Shown here piece after piece: positions 1 to 10,430 of a stretch of 64,000 bases of DNA. The stretch covers positions 3,490,922-3,554,921 of the forward strand of contig NC_064756.1 of NCBI RefSeq assembly GCF_011397635.1, read 5' to 3'. The position numbers were made by a program, and so were the translations under genes. The stretch is from Epinephelus fuscoguttatus. Taxonomy: Eukaryota; Chordata; Actinopteri; Perciformes; Serranidae. The notes beneath the pieces were generated by a model that saw only the letters and a list, made by a program, of their open reading frames with translations, searched no databases and was not told where the DNA came from. How positions within the stretch are numbered: position 1 is the stretch's first letter; every line of letters starts with the position of its first letter.

Positions 1-83
1 TGAAACTTCACCAGAGCCTCCCTCGGCATATGGGTGAGTAGATAATGGCTGAATTTTCATTTTTGGGTGCACTATCCCTTTAA
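1..83 (-). mobile_element. MITE terminus cut by the window edge (TTAA-type)
   Basis: Read on the minus strand this begins TTAAAGGGATAGTGCACCC and continues into an A-rich stretch, a form I recognise as the end of a common teleost non-autonomous DNA transposon flanked by TTAA. Only one end is in the window, so superfamily (piggyBac or Kolobok) and length cannot be decided. Confidence 0.5.
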
Positions 84-1083
84 ACAGATACACAGAACAC
101 ATGTCACAAATGTCACATGACCTGCAAACTTACAGGAAGCAATCCACAAATGTGCAAATCCAGTTTCAAAATGGATCCACAAATGCTAAAGTATGACTTT
201 ATGTGTATTTGCTGTAAACTCTTTACATTTGTAACACCTGTAACATTTTATGTGAAATTAAAGTACGTGTTTACAGAGTAAGTTGTATGTATTTTTGTGG
301 ATATGCCCTTACAAAACACAAATGTAAAAAGACATGTTTGTGGATAGATTGTCTTGTGTGGGTTACAAATAATAAAATAATCCACACCAAACAATGATCC
401 ACAGTCGAACACTTCAGTGTTGAGTCACAGCAGACATAAAGCTCTGCAGATGAATCTGAAACACTTCCAAATCCTGAGAGATCTCTGGAAAGTTTGCTTC
501 TGGATGTATAAGAGCTAAAAGTTTTTCTTTATTCCCTCTGCACTTCACCAGAGATTCAGTTGTACGGGATGGACAAATTCCTGTTGATTCCCCTCGGCTG
601 GATGTTGGTAACCACAGTTAGATGTGTTTCTGAGATGCCTTACAGATATACGAGGGCTCTTTATCTTTCCTTGGGTTTTGTTTGCCAAAGTGCGAAGCAG
701 CAGGCCTCCTAAGGTGCTGCGTGTGTTGTTTTCAACGGTTGATTAGCCTCACTTGCGGCTAAGTAGCTAAAGAGCTAAGTAGGCACACTCCCAATGTGAT
801 GCTCTCTTTGCCCTCTCAGTAGCTTAATTCAATGGATTTGGTTTAAGCAGTTATGGAGCTAAACAGAAGCAGTTCTCAGATGGTGAGGAGATGCTTTGGA
901 GGCATTGTGAAGAGGATTAGCTGATGGCGGTCTGATGACAGATGCTATTCTTGGCTTCAGCGAAGTTATTCTCCATGGTTCACTGAGCTAAGACCGCCCC
1001 GCTCTTCAAACCCCCCACTCCATTTTGAAAGAGTACTCCAAGTCTGCTGACCAACACAAACTGTCATATCAATGTAACAATGT
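84..1083. other. Non-coding, no recognised feature
   Basis: No open frame with gene-like composition, no splice-flanked exon and no clear repeat is seen in this kilobase before the tRNA cluster. Confidence 0.4.
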
Positions 1084-1175
1084 TGCTCTGTGGGGCAATG
1101 GACAGCATGTTGGATTTCTAGACAGACACATGAGAAGTGAATCAAAGGCCTTGGGTTTAAATCCCATCAGAGTCA
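1084..1175 (+). pseudogene. tRNA-Arg(UCU) pseudogene, degenerate copy
   Basis: Aligns end to end with the good copies at 1932 and 2814, including the same intron position. Differences fall in conserved places: the first base is T instead of G, the D-arm is altered (GGGGC and GCATG), the anticodon loop is TTTCTA and the T-loop is TTTAAAT rather than TTCGAGT. The B box is therefore weakened. Probably a dead copy. Confidence 0.7.
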
Positions 1176-1638
1176 ATCTCTAAAGGTTTTCAGGGTTAGG
1201 TGGGCATCAGAAAGAATTTATACTTCCTTTACATGCAACAATAAATCTCCTGCGTGATGGCATACATACAGCCAATAGATGGCACTGAAGACGGAGTTCA
1301 TAGTTTCCAACAACAATCGAGGCAACAGTGGAAGTCGTAATAATGTACCGTTTAACAGAGGTAGCATTGTAGACTGAGGTGGCCTGTGATAACACTGCAA
1401 GATGTGGCTGGAGAATTATTTTCACTTTATTACTGATTTGTTCCATTTTGCCATTTTTCACATTTCTTCTTTGTCTCCTATGGTCGTATCTTACTTGAAC
1501 TATACTACACTGCCCCCACAATCTATTTCATCTGTATACCTAAACTTTAAGAAAATGTCCATAAACACAGACAAAATGAACTTAGAGTACTCTGTGTCTT
1601 TAACATTTCCCTGTACTACAAGGAAGTCTTATAATGCT

Positions 1639-1730
1639 TGCCTTTGGTGGAACACCAACCCACAACCTTTGAATCACTTTTCCTGTGTTCGTCTAGAAGT
1701 CCAATGCGCTATCCATTTTGCCACAGAGCC
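1639..1730 (-). pseudogene. tRNA-Arg(UCU)-like copy in inverted orientation, probably dead
   Basis: The reverse complement starts GGCTCTGTGGC and keeps the acceptor 5' strand, D-arm, anticodon stem and loop CTTCTA and the intron. The T-arm reads GTGGGTTGGTGTTCCAC instead of GTGGGTTCGAGTCCCAC, and the 3' acceptor strand is CAAAGGC, which no longer pairs fully with GGCTCTG. It is the only member of the cluster on the minus strand. Confidence 0.65.
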
Positions 1731-1931
1731 ACACACTGTGCATTGCTAACTTGAGGTTTTTGTTTGCAGGTAGGTAGGTATGTGAATATAAATGTATCAT
1801 TGAATATGTAGCATGGTGGTGTTTTTTACAGCATTTTAAGTTCTGTTGATCTTCAAAGGTTTACAGGCTAAGATATACGACTGGGAGTCTTAAGACCAAG
1901 AAGACCCACTACATCAGGAGATGCAACATGA

Positions 1932-2023
1932 GGCTCTGTGGCGCAATGGATAGCACATTGGACTTCTAGACAAACACAGAGGAAGTGATTCAAAGGTTGT
2001 GGGTTCGAGTCCCACCAGAGTCG
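1932..2023 (+). tRNA. tRNA-Arg(UCU) with 19-nt intron (slightly degenerate)
   Basis: A 92-nt unit with acceptor GGCTCTG pairing CAGAGTC, anticodon loop CTTCTA (UCU), intron after position 37, and T-arm GTGGG-TTCGAGT-CCCAC. One D-stem base differs from the copy at 2814 (GCAC instead of GCGC), which breaks a stem pair, so it may be less active. Upstream and downstream flanks are shared with the 2814 copy, showing that the two arose by local duplication. Confidence 0.8.
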
Positions 2024-2189
2024 ATCTTTAAAGGTTTACAGTGTTAAGTGGGTGAAAAGTCATTCAACCATGATCTCCCTTGACACCAGCCTCCTCTGGA
2101 CTGCCTGTTCAAGGTAGGAACTTTGTGCTGTTATTCCACCTCAGGGTTCTGTCCAAAAGCAGAATGGTCATGAACTTTCTACATCAACC

Positions 2190-2760
2190 TACGATATGCA
2201 ATGTACCGTGGGTGCGTTGGTTGGTTGACATTCTGGTATGAAATGTCAACTTAGGCCTGTTACAAAATACAGTTTGGTTTTCACAGGAAATGTACAGTGT
2301 GCACACAGTCTCTTTCAAAATAAATGCACTACCTTGGTACAACTCCACAAGCTGATGTTTTTTCCCTCAACAACAAACACAGTTGGTTACATTTAGCCAA
2401 CACATGCACATGGTTGGTGGTTGGCATGTGATTGGGTTTAGAATAAAAGAACAGGGTTTGGCTTTGCAATCTCACAGGAAGCAAACACCGGCCTCCCAGG
2501 TGAAAGGCTGGGATTGTTGGACCCATTCACCACTCCTCGCACTTGCCCTAATAGAACTTTCACCCCTTTAACTTTAGTTGTTATCCCACCACATTTCCCC
2601 CTGATGCTGCTGGCTGCCATTAAACAATAATGGCGACTGGTTGCGTATCATGCCAACGTGAAAGAACAGTTTTTTCATCGGCGTCTGATGCCAGAAATCA
2701 CTGACCAAGTGCCTGTATTCGACCACCTCGGAGCGAAACCTGGTCGAAATTTTCAAGCAA
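2190..2760 (+). repeat. Dispersed repeat family B, longest copy
   Basis: Several hundred bases match 24380-24640 (shared TTTTCACAGGAAATGTACAG and TCTCTTTCAAAATAAA) and 27000-27220 (shared GTTGGACCC, ACAATAATGG, TATCATGCC). A weaker copy lies near 25570-25650. No coding capacity is seen; class unknown. Confidence 0.6.
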
Positions 2761-2813
2761 TACTGGGAGTCTTAAGACCAAGAAGACCCACTACATCAGA
2801 CAAAGCAACATGT

Positions 2814-2905
2814 GGCTCTGTGGCGCAATGGATAGCGCATTGGACTTCTAGACAAACACAGAAGAAGTGATTCAAAGGTTGTGGGTTCGAGTCCCACCAG
2901 AGTCG
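2814..2905 (+). tRNA. tRNA-Arg(UCU) with 19-nt intron
   Basis: All stems pair: acceptor GGCTCTG with CAGAGTC, D-stem GCGC with GCGC, anticodon stem TTGGA with TTCAA (one G-U), T-stem GTGGG with CCCAC. Loop CTTCTA holds anticodon UCU, and discriminator base is G. Positions 2851-2869 are the intron immediately 3' of position 37, where nuclear tRNA introns sit. An A box (TGGCGCAATGG) and B box (GGTTCGAGTCC) are intact, so RNA polymerase III transcription is expected. Vertebrate tRNA-Arg(UCU) genes characteristically carry an intron here. Confidence 0.93.
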
Positions 2906-3452
2906 ATCTTTAAAGGTTTTCAGTGTTAGGTGGATGAAAAGTCATTCAACCGTGATTTCCCTTGACACCAGCCTCCTCACGCACTCACCCTAATAAAGCT
3001 TCTGCCCCCTTAACTTGCATTGTTATCTCACCACATTTTTTTTAATTTGTGAAAAGAAGTAAAAACATCAAGAAACCTCATAACATGTTTGTTAATACTG
3101 ACACATATAACTGTAGTTATGATTTACAAATGAAGTTGGGAGTGTCAGCAGCACATTTAATTTGAATGTGGAGGAGAAAGATTCTCTTTTGTTTCCATGT
3201 GGATCACTGATTCCAGGGTGTATCTGTTACACAACGACAACACCACAGCAGCAGAGTGAGGGCTGAAGGTCCACGTGTGGTATTTTGAAATCTCAGCCAC
3301 ACAAAGAGATACAGCTGCTGAAGCCACGCCAAATCTTTCCTAACTGTTTCAGTTATGTTGTATCAAATGAACAGTGACCTCTTCTCTGGCAACAAGCCAC
3401 GAGTTGTTCACTCATGTTTCTAGTTTCTCAGAGGGGTTCCTTTTGTTATGCT

Positions 3453-3640
3453 GATCTTAAAGGGAAACACCAGTATTTTCAACCTGGACCTTATTTTTCA
3501 TTATGTGTTCATTATTTATTATGCAATAGAACCACTCAGGGCACCTGCGCCCCGTCAATTTACATCCATTAAAAGTGCTTGCTTTTGCCACTCACAGGCT
3601 CAGGTCGTTATTATGAGTGTCTTAAATTTTGCGTAAAGGA
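3453..3640 (+). mobile_element. Kolobok-like MITE end (TTAA-AGGGAAAC)
   Basis: TTAA followed by AGGGAAACACCAGTATTTT and CAACCTGG, then an internal CATTAAAAGTGCTT block. The same order of blocks occurs in the complete element at 28750-29696 and in the one starting at 59103. The right end is not identified here, so this is a truncated or diverged copy. Confidence 0.5.
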
Positions 3641-3899
3641 TCCTGCAGAGAAATGAAATGCTTTCTTTTGTACCTTTTGCTTGTTCCAATCAGTTTTATC
3701 TCAGTTCTACTAACAGGAATTCTCTTTCTGAAATCTCACAAGGCTAAAGACAACAAGAATTTAATGTCGGTTGAACATGCAGCTGATTTTGACATTGTGG
3801 AAAAAGTCTGTGAGTCACTTAGAATCATAAACATGGGAAAATCCAGCCTGGTAAGACCACCCTGATGGCGTCAGCTCAATATTCTGTTTTGGACTCTAT

Positions 3900-4019
3900 G
3901 CTGCCCCAAACTCCTTCCAGAAATTAAAATCCAATCGGGGCCAATCAGGGATAGTTGACAACATAAGCAGCCAATCAGGGACTGCGTTGTAGTTCGTGAG
4001 GTAACATGTAGCCTGCAGC
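3900..4019 (+). other. Three CCAAT boxes upstream of the helicase fragment
   Basis: CCAATC occurs three times between about 3931 and 3976, two of them as CCAATCAGGG. This resembles a small transposon-borne promoter, but no transcript can be inferred. Confidence 0.25.
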
Positions 4020-4241
4020 TTGCAGAACAGTTATGCTCCTGAAGCAACGAGCGCCAACTCTAACGTTAGTCGAATAAACACAGCAATAAGTAAAGTTATT
4101 GCAGAAATAGAATCAAAAACAACAATTAAACAAGAACAAGAACATGCACTTACCGTGTTTCTTACAGGAAGAGATGTTTTCGCAGTTCTTCCATCTGGAT
4201 TTGACAAAAGCTTGACTTTCAACTGGCTCTGTTGGTGCTGA
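4020..4241 (+). pseudogene. RecQ/DEAD-type helicase N-terminal fragment, broken
   Basis: The 73-residue frame contains EQEHALTVFLTGRDVFAVLP followed by SGFDKS, which matches helicase motif I of RecQ-like proteins (usual form GRDVFAVLPTGFGKS). The Walker A glycine before lysine is Asp here, and the frame stops two dozen residues later, so no ATPase can be made. Nearby is a transposon end at 3453, so this is more likely repeat-borne than a host gene fragment. No further helicase motifs were found downstream in any frame. Confidence 0.5.
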
Positions 4242-5560
4242 TGAAGATGATCCCTGGTGTTTTGTTACACTGATTGGCTGAAGGACAGTGATCCCGCCCA
4301 CTGGAAGTGTTTGGCGCGGCACAAAGTCCAGACTGATACAGAGAGTGAAACAGAACGTTAAGCTCACGTCATCAGGATGATCTAACCAGGCAGGGAAAAT
4401 AAGGTACTGGGGGGGATCGTCCCCTGGAAAACTTTTATGAACAAGCTCTATTTTGATGCTTTTTAAAATGCACTCTGGCATTTACCCTTAAAAAGTGTTT
4501 TTTAAAATGAAAATTTCCAGATAAACGGGAAATTGTGCAGTTAAGAATATTAGTAATTGTTGGTCATTAGTATTAAGCAGAAACAGAACACCTGCACCTG
4601 TATCATTAAAGTTTAGAGAGAAAAATATTTCTGTTTCATGCTACTTTATACTTCTGCTCCTCCTCTACATCTCAGAGGGAAACACTGTACTTTTTACTGC
4701 ACTACACTTATTTGTCAGCTTAAGTTACTCTGAAAACTCAGATTAATAATACAAAATATAATCAACTACTAAATGATGATGTATAATTATAGATTAAACT
4801 ATCCAGCAGTAAATATATTTAAAGCTTTTACCACTGAAGTGATTATTGGTGCGCTTTCCCTCTTCCATGCGATCACACAATATGTGTTGCTTGAATGACA
4901 CAGAGGACCTAAAACAAACAGCATCATATTATTTTTATTTTTAATCTATTCTACTTAGATCCAGGGCTATTCATAAAACATTTGGGGCTGAAACCTCAGA
5001 TGCCCAGGCCTAAAAACACCACTGGTAAATAATTAACACAACTATGGATTTATTACATTTAGTATTTACTTAAGGTTTCATCATATTTATTGTATATTTT
5101 TGTACTTCTAATCGGTGCTGATTCTTCCTTGTGAAGCACCTTTGTTTTGAAAAGTATGTATCAGGTTCATAATTATAATTCTACTTCTAATTCTGCTAAT
5201 TATTATCATTTCAAATGCTGTATCATGATGTTTGCGTGGTGTGTTTTCTAAATTAAAAAGGAATCTACGTGTTTACAGGTCTCAGACTGATGGAGAGGTT
5301 TTATGGGTTTATGGTTTAATAGCAAAGGTAAAGGAGGCCATAAGGGCCGCGTCCCATTCCAGTAACAGCTCCACTTCTGTGCTTCCTTGCCTTTGTGCAA
5401 ACAAACTGAGCGATGAGGAAATGTCAGGAAACGGATAAAAAGAATGAGAAGGTGAATGAAAGTATTTGGAAGATTGAAAGTCACCTTCACTCTGTGTGAG
5501 GAGGTGAAGTAGGACACATCAGAGGAGGTTTATAAAGAAAAAGGGACGCGGGTAAGAAAG
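4242..5560. other. Non-coding, nothing recognised
   Basis: AT-rich sequence with short chance frames. No splice-flanked exon or clear repeat was recognised. Confidence 0.35.
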
Positions 5561-5670
5561 CGCCGAGCTAGTGGTGCAGGTGCGCAGCTGCAGGTGTGTG
5601 TGTGTGTGTGTGTGGAAATGTTCGGAGGGGGCGTGGCTTATAAACTACCTGCAGCAGGTAGGTTTGTGTT
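5560..5670 (+). promoter_or_regulatory. Putative promoter of the nesprin-like gene
   Basis: A GC-box/KLF-type GGGGGCGTGGC (about 5627-5637) leads directly into TATAAA at 5639-5644. Just upstream are two CAGGTG E-boxes flanking CAGCTG around 5578-5595, and a short GT tract lies between. An ETS-type CCGGAAGT lies downstream at 5778-5785. Assignment to the nesprin gene rests only on position and strand; the first coding exon is 26.6 kb away. Confidence 0.35.
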
Positions 5671-5880
5671 ACCTGTCGTGTTTTCCTGCTGCACACTGAA
5701 GATGTTTCACGGCTGCTGCTGAGTTTTATCTCTCAGCTCTTATCAGATGACCACAAGCCCAAAACTCACCTGGATCACCGGAAGTGTTTCTGACTGTCGG
5801 AATAGTTTTGTTTTTACCCCAACAAACCGGACACGTTTTTCTCTTGACTCGTTTCCTGAAATGAGCTCATCCACCGGCCG
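5671..5880 (+). other. Putative non-coding first exon ending at a strong donor
   Basis: The stretch ends CACCGGCCG followed by GTAAGTGA, a near-consensus 5' splice site at 5881. Two short upstream frames lie in it: ATG at 5702 (7 codons) and ATG at 5861, which would run into an in-frame TAA if joined to the exon at 32456. If used, this is a 5' UTR exon with upstream ORFs. The start is set only by distance from the TATA box. Confidence 0.3.
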
Positions 5881-6175
5881 GTAAGTGACTCATCATGCCG
5901 ACGTTAATTAGATCACGTTCACCTTGCACACCGTTTACACTCACCGTGAGTTTGTTTTCCGGTTTGTGAGGTCTTACTGAGTGTTGTTTTGTTGTTTTGT
6001 TGTTTTATCTGCATGTAAACAAGTTTCAGATGTCACCTGAACCGAAACTCTCATCACCTGTTTGTTATTTTAGACACAAGTTGTTTTGAGGAAACATGCA
6101 GCTTAATGTGAGACTCTGAGGGTGGTAATTTACACCGCTGTGCTGCTCAGGAACCGGTTTTTATTCTGTACCTGG

Positions 6176-6178
<3 letters not shown>

Positions 6179-6233
<55 letters not shown>
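6179..6233 (+). repeat. (GT)n microsatellite
   Basis: About 27 uninterrupted GT units. Confidence 0.97.
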
Positions 6234-6234
<1 letters not shown>

Positions 6235-6433
6235 TAGAGTCACTCACACACAGGGCTGTCAGGAGTGTATCCAGTGTCCTGTGTGCCCTCGGGATAGGAG
6301 TTTTAAGAGTTGTGTGTGTTTGGTGTCCATGTGTCCCTCTGTTGCCATGGTTACGGAGACAGGCAGGCATCATGCATGCTGGTCTGGTGCACATGGAGCA
6401 GGAGTCACTTCAAAATGTAGATCTTTTTTATGA

Positions 6434-6802
6434 TATCCTTGAGGTTTAGGATGTTGGTCGGACAAAGCCAGATGTTGTGATCTGCATGTTTCACTGTTTT
6501 CTGGTATTTTATAGACTCATATAGTTTCAGGTCGGGCTGTGATTGGATAGTTGTATCAAATGATGTAACACAGAAGACACAAAGGAGGACACAGTGCTGT
6601 TTAACAACACAGCTCACAGCGTCTGAGCCTTATTTTAGTTTTACAGTGGACATTTGTAGTTAGTTAACTGAGCTGGTAAACCCTTTTGTTTAAGCTGCAT
6701 TTATCTGAACTTCAGAAGGCCTTTGTGTCGAGCACTGAGAGCTTCATTCTGCAGCTTTCTTACTCTTAAAACAACCTAATTAAGTCTAAAAGTTGATCTG
6801 GT
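6434..6802 (+). repeat. Direct duplication, copy 1
   Basis: About 350 bp nearly identical to 7929-8278, from GAGGTTTAGG through the shared AACCTAATTAAGTCTA block to AAGTTGATCTGGT. The two copies are 1.5 kb apart in the same orientation. No coding frame is shared, so this is a recent local duplication. Confidence 0.85.
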
Positions 6803-7009
6803 GTGTAAGGAATAATATCTTGTATGTAGGAGATAGTAGAATATGTGATGATAAACTTTGTATCAGCTGATACAGACTGGTGAATGGTGGTGTCCATCAG
6901 TCTCTGTCCCTTTAACACCTCTGCTTGTGTTTGACTTCTGAGAGCTGCTTTATGGTATCTCTGGAGTTTTGCATTAATTAGATGGAGCAGATTCTGAACC
7001 ACTATTTTG

Positions 7010-7155
7010 CACAATTCCCGCTGGAAAAACAGCGATGGGACGCTAGAAAACACCCACATTTTGTGTCTAAAAGCAGCTGGAAACACAGCGACAACTCACT
7101 GGGTCACAGCTGGTTTTGCTCTTTGCTGGTATCGACAGGTCGGCAGGTGTCTCGT
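7010..7155 (+). repeat. Dispersed repeat related to the 61-63 kb minisatellite
   Basis: Contains GCTGGAAAAACAGCGATGGG and AAAACACCCACATTTTG followed by GCAGCTGGAAACACAGCGAC, the same unit that is tandemly repeated at 61425-63060. The following CACAGCTGGTTTTG block is shared with 24240-24300. Confidence 0.65.
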
Positions 7156-7928
7156 CTAGGTGTCACTTTAGAAAAGCTGAAATGATGCATATGAAACATG
7201 CCAATGTTACATATTCATGGTTGCAGAAACATACAATGCCAACATTTTTGCTTTTCAATTGAAAACAAAACATCTGAACACTTCATGTTGGACTGTAGGA
7301 AACTGTGATGGGCTTTAAATCTGAGCATTTTGTGGCTTTGTGAAGCTGCAGTACGTCCCAGGTTGTGACCCAGCTCATTATCTGTGTCCACCACCTCAAA
7401 CAAACAAACACGCTCCTGTCACGCCCTAATGGATGGTCTTTGGTCACATTGGATTGTCTACAGGATCCTTCAGGCTTGCTGTGACTGGAACAACCACCAC
7501 AGCAGCAGCAGCTGTCGGTGCTGCTGTAGGAATGTGTCGCTGTGGTGAAACACCTCCTCCACCCACTGACAGCAGAACACTCAGACCTGTTTTTGGTGTC
7601 TGACAGCAACATGTTGCTGTGTGTGTGAGTGTCAGTTTGAGCTCGAGGTCTCCGGTGAATTCTCCGACAAACAAACAGGTTGATCCCTGACTGTGTTCAG
7701 GAGTTTGTTTTACAACAGTGTTGCAGATGTGTCAGTTACATTGACCTGTAGACAGCTGCTTCTGAAGTGCAGTGTGTCCACCTTGACTTGAATTTAGTGC
7801 AGCTCAACCAAACAGTCGACTGACAGAAAATAAATTCACAGCAGTACTGATACTCCATTAACACTGTGTTTCCAGCTTCTTCAGTATGATCGTTTGCTGC
7901 TTTCATCTGTTTTATATCATGATAACAG

Positions 7929-8278
7929 AATATCTGTGAGGTTTAGGTTGTTGGTTGGACAAAGTGAGATGTTTTCTGATATTATATAGACTCATATAGT
8001 TTCAGGTGAGGCTGTGATTGGATCGTCACATCAAACGATGTAACACAGAAGACTAAAAGTAGGACACAGTGCTGTTTAACAACACAGCTCACAGCATTTG
8101 AGCCTTATTTCAGTTTTACAGTGGACATTTGTAGTTAGTTAACTGAGCTGGTAAACCCTTTTGTTTAAGCTGCATTTATCTGAACTTCAGAAGGCCTTTG
8201 TGTCGAGCACTGAGAGCTTCATTCTGCAGCTTTCTTACTCTTAAAACAACCTAATTAAGTCTAGAAGTTGATCTGGTT
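7929..8278 (+). repeat. Direct duplication, copy 2
   Basis: Second copy of the 6434-6802 unit, about 20 bp shorter in its first quarter through a small deletion and otherwise with only scattered substitutions. Confidence 0.85.
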
Positions 8279-8739
8279 ATCTGGTATGCTTTCATTTGAT
8301 AAGTTGAAGTAATAAAAATACTGAAATGATAAAGCCTACACTTCAGCTAACCTTCTACTTGGACATTGTGTTCGAGGAACATTTGTGTCACGGGGTAATT
8401 TTTTTGGTCCGACCCTTGTGGCTGCAGCTTCATCCAATACAGCGACCACTGTGTCATGCACACAGGTCACGTCCCGCATGGGCTCTATGAGTGGAGGGTT
8501 ACGGTGTCACTGAGCTCAGGTGAACCACCCTGCAGCTTTTACAATGTAACTGTGTCACATAGATCGTATAACTGTGGCTACAGTTTCACTACAGTGACCT
8601 GAGCTGTGCTGAATGTTTAGTGTCACCTGAGAGGCTGAGTTATGTTTGACCCCGTTCCCACCTGAAACTGAAACAGTCGTGATCACTGAACGTGTGACAA
8701 TAAAAATAAAGTTCTTGTTGTTTCAGATATTGGATTCAT

Positions 8740-9018
8740 TTGACCTGCTTCAGATTCTGAGCAGAGCATTTTGCAGCTGCAGACTGTGCACCAGTAAATG
8801 TGGTCTGTAAAGTGTCAGAAAATTGTACAAAATGCTCATCACCTGCTTCAACAACCATGCCATGTTCAAAGTCTCTTAAATCACCTTTCTTCATCATTCT
8901 GATGCTCAGTTTGAACTTCAGCAGCTCGAACTTCAGTTGCTGCCACGTGATTGGCTGATTAGCTATTTGTGTTAACAAGCAGTCGAACAGCTGTACCTAA
9001 TTAAGTGGCCAGTGAGAG
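8740..9018 (-). mobile_element. Tc1-like transposon, 5' end fragment
   Basis: On the minus strand it begins with the terminal sequence CTCACTGGCCACTTAATTAGG, shared with the element at 35941. It then encodes KFKLSIRMMKKGDLRDFEHG, the N-terminal region of a fish Tc1 transposase. The frame degenerates after about 50 residues and the catalytic part is missing. Confidence 0.75.
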
Positions 9019-9799
9019 TAAATGTATAAAACTGCTGTTTTCATGCATTTTTGAAGACAATACGAGTCAACACAAACTCTCTGTGCCAATCAATGAAGCC
9101 TTTGACAGCTGCAGTGATAATGAGCCCTGCGACGAAGCTGCTTGAAAACTGTTGAACAAATAGTGAACACTTTTGAGAGGAAGACAGGTGTGGGAGGAAG
9201 AGGAGTTAGAGATGAAGAGCTGCAGTGAAAGAGGATGCAGAGCAGGTTGTGAGTTGATCTGAGTGTTTTGAAAGGAGTTAATGTGTTTTATTAGTGTTGC
9301 TGAGGCTGCTGGGCTTCATTATGACTCAGATTACCTTCATTATGTCCCAAGGCTCCACCCCCCCACCCCCACCCCCCCATGGAGGCAGTCTGCACTAACT
9401 CTTTGCTAGCTAACATCTGCAGGCTAATGTCCCCTCTGACAGCCATAACAACACATAATGTTATTACACCATTAAATAGCCTGCTTCCTTCAGCTTTATG
9501 ACTGCTGTTACCTGCAGCACGTCAGCCCTCTGCACAGGAACACTCTCAGTTAGCCTGTTTCCACTGCACCGCCGAACGGGGCCGAAGAAGGCCGAGCAGG
9601 GCCAGTCTGGTTTCCCTAGCAAAGTTTACTGTCAGGTAGACGGCACTGATACCTTGTTCACGTTGCAGAGTAAACGACCAGAAAGTTTTTCTTGAACATA
9701 TTTGATTGGTGAAGGCTGGAATTATGGTGCAGTTTGCAGGTTAGCAGCAATAGACTACAAGTATTTTTCAGTGGAAGCTGGTAACATGAAGCTACAGAC

Positions 9800-10430
9800 T
9801 GACGCTCAACACTTCAGGAAGTCTGTGATCGGGTACGTGCAGCTGATGGGGAAGATGATGATGATGGTGTTGAAGGTAGAGCTGAAATCCACAAACAGGA
9901 TCCCGGCGTAAGTTCCTGGGGGTGAAGGATAAAATGGAGGGTTATGTATGTGAGGGTTATGTTGACTGCATCGTCCACAGACCAGTTGGCTGTGTAGGCG
10001 AACTGCAGGGGGTCCAGAAGTGGGTCGGTGGGATCGAACAAGGCGCTCAAAGGACTTAATAACCACAGAGGTCAGGGGGACAGGTCTGTAATCGTTCAGT
10101 CCTGTGATCCTTGTTTTCCGGGGGACATGGATAATGGTGGAGGTTTGGAAGGTTTTCATGGCATGTCTTCAGCAAGGTGTTAAAGATGTCCGCGGACACC
10201 AGACACAGCCAATCAGCACAGAGCTTCAGAGTGGAGGCAAAGACAGAGTACAGAGAGGGCCGTCGTCGTGGTGTGGGGGAGAAGGAGGGGGCTTCTGGGA
10301 TGAGCAGTTGCAGGGGGCTCCAGACCCCTGCTGAGGTGGGGGAGGAGGAGCTAGTGGTCTGGAGCTGGTGGATGGAGTCATGGGGGATGGTGTCAAGACT
10401 GTCCCATTGTCTTTCAAATCAACAGTAGAA
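9800..10430 (-). mobile_element. Non-LTR retrotransposon reverse-transcriptase fragment
   Basis: The minus strand encodes the RT signatures [14 protein letters not shown] and, in a second frame, [18 protein letters not shown], with [13 protein letters not shown] after a frameshift. These are the fingers/palm motifs of fish LINE reverse transcriptases (Rex/L2-like). A proline-rich frame further upstream (to about 10417) is probably linker of the same ORF. Frameshifts make it inactive. Confidence 0.75.

Larger units (their letters stand above)
1878..2975. repeat. Tandem duplication unit around tRNA-Arg genes
   Basis: Bases about 1878-2095 and 2760-2975 are near-identical over the 5' flank (both start CTGGGAGTCTTAAGACC), the tRNA and about 70 bp of 3' flank. 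The second tRNA thus came with its flanks in a segmental copy about 880 bp away. Confidence 0.8.

Noticed and set aside
1402-1749. Plus-strand frame of 115 codons
   Set aside because: It overlaps the minus-strand tRNA-Arg-like copy at 1639-1730 and shows no protein family features.
6122-6449. Frames of alternating Cys-Val or Thr-His
   Set aside because: These are translations of GT/CA microsatellites (likewise at 27837, 31073, 31255 and 31659).
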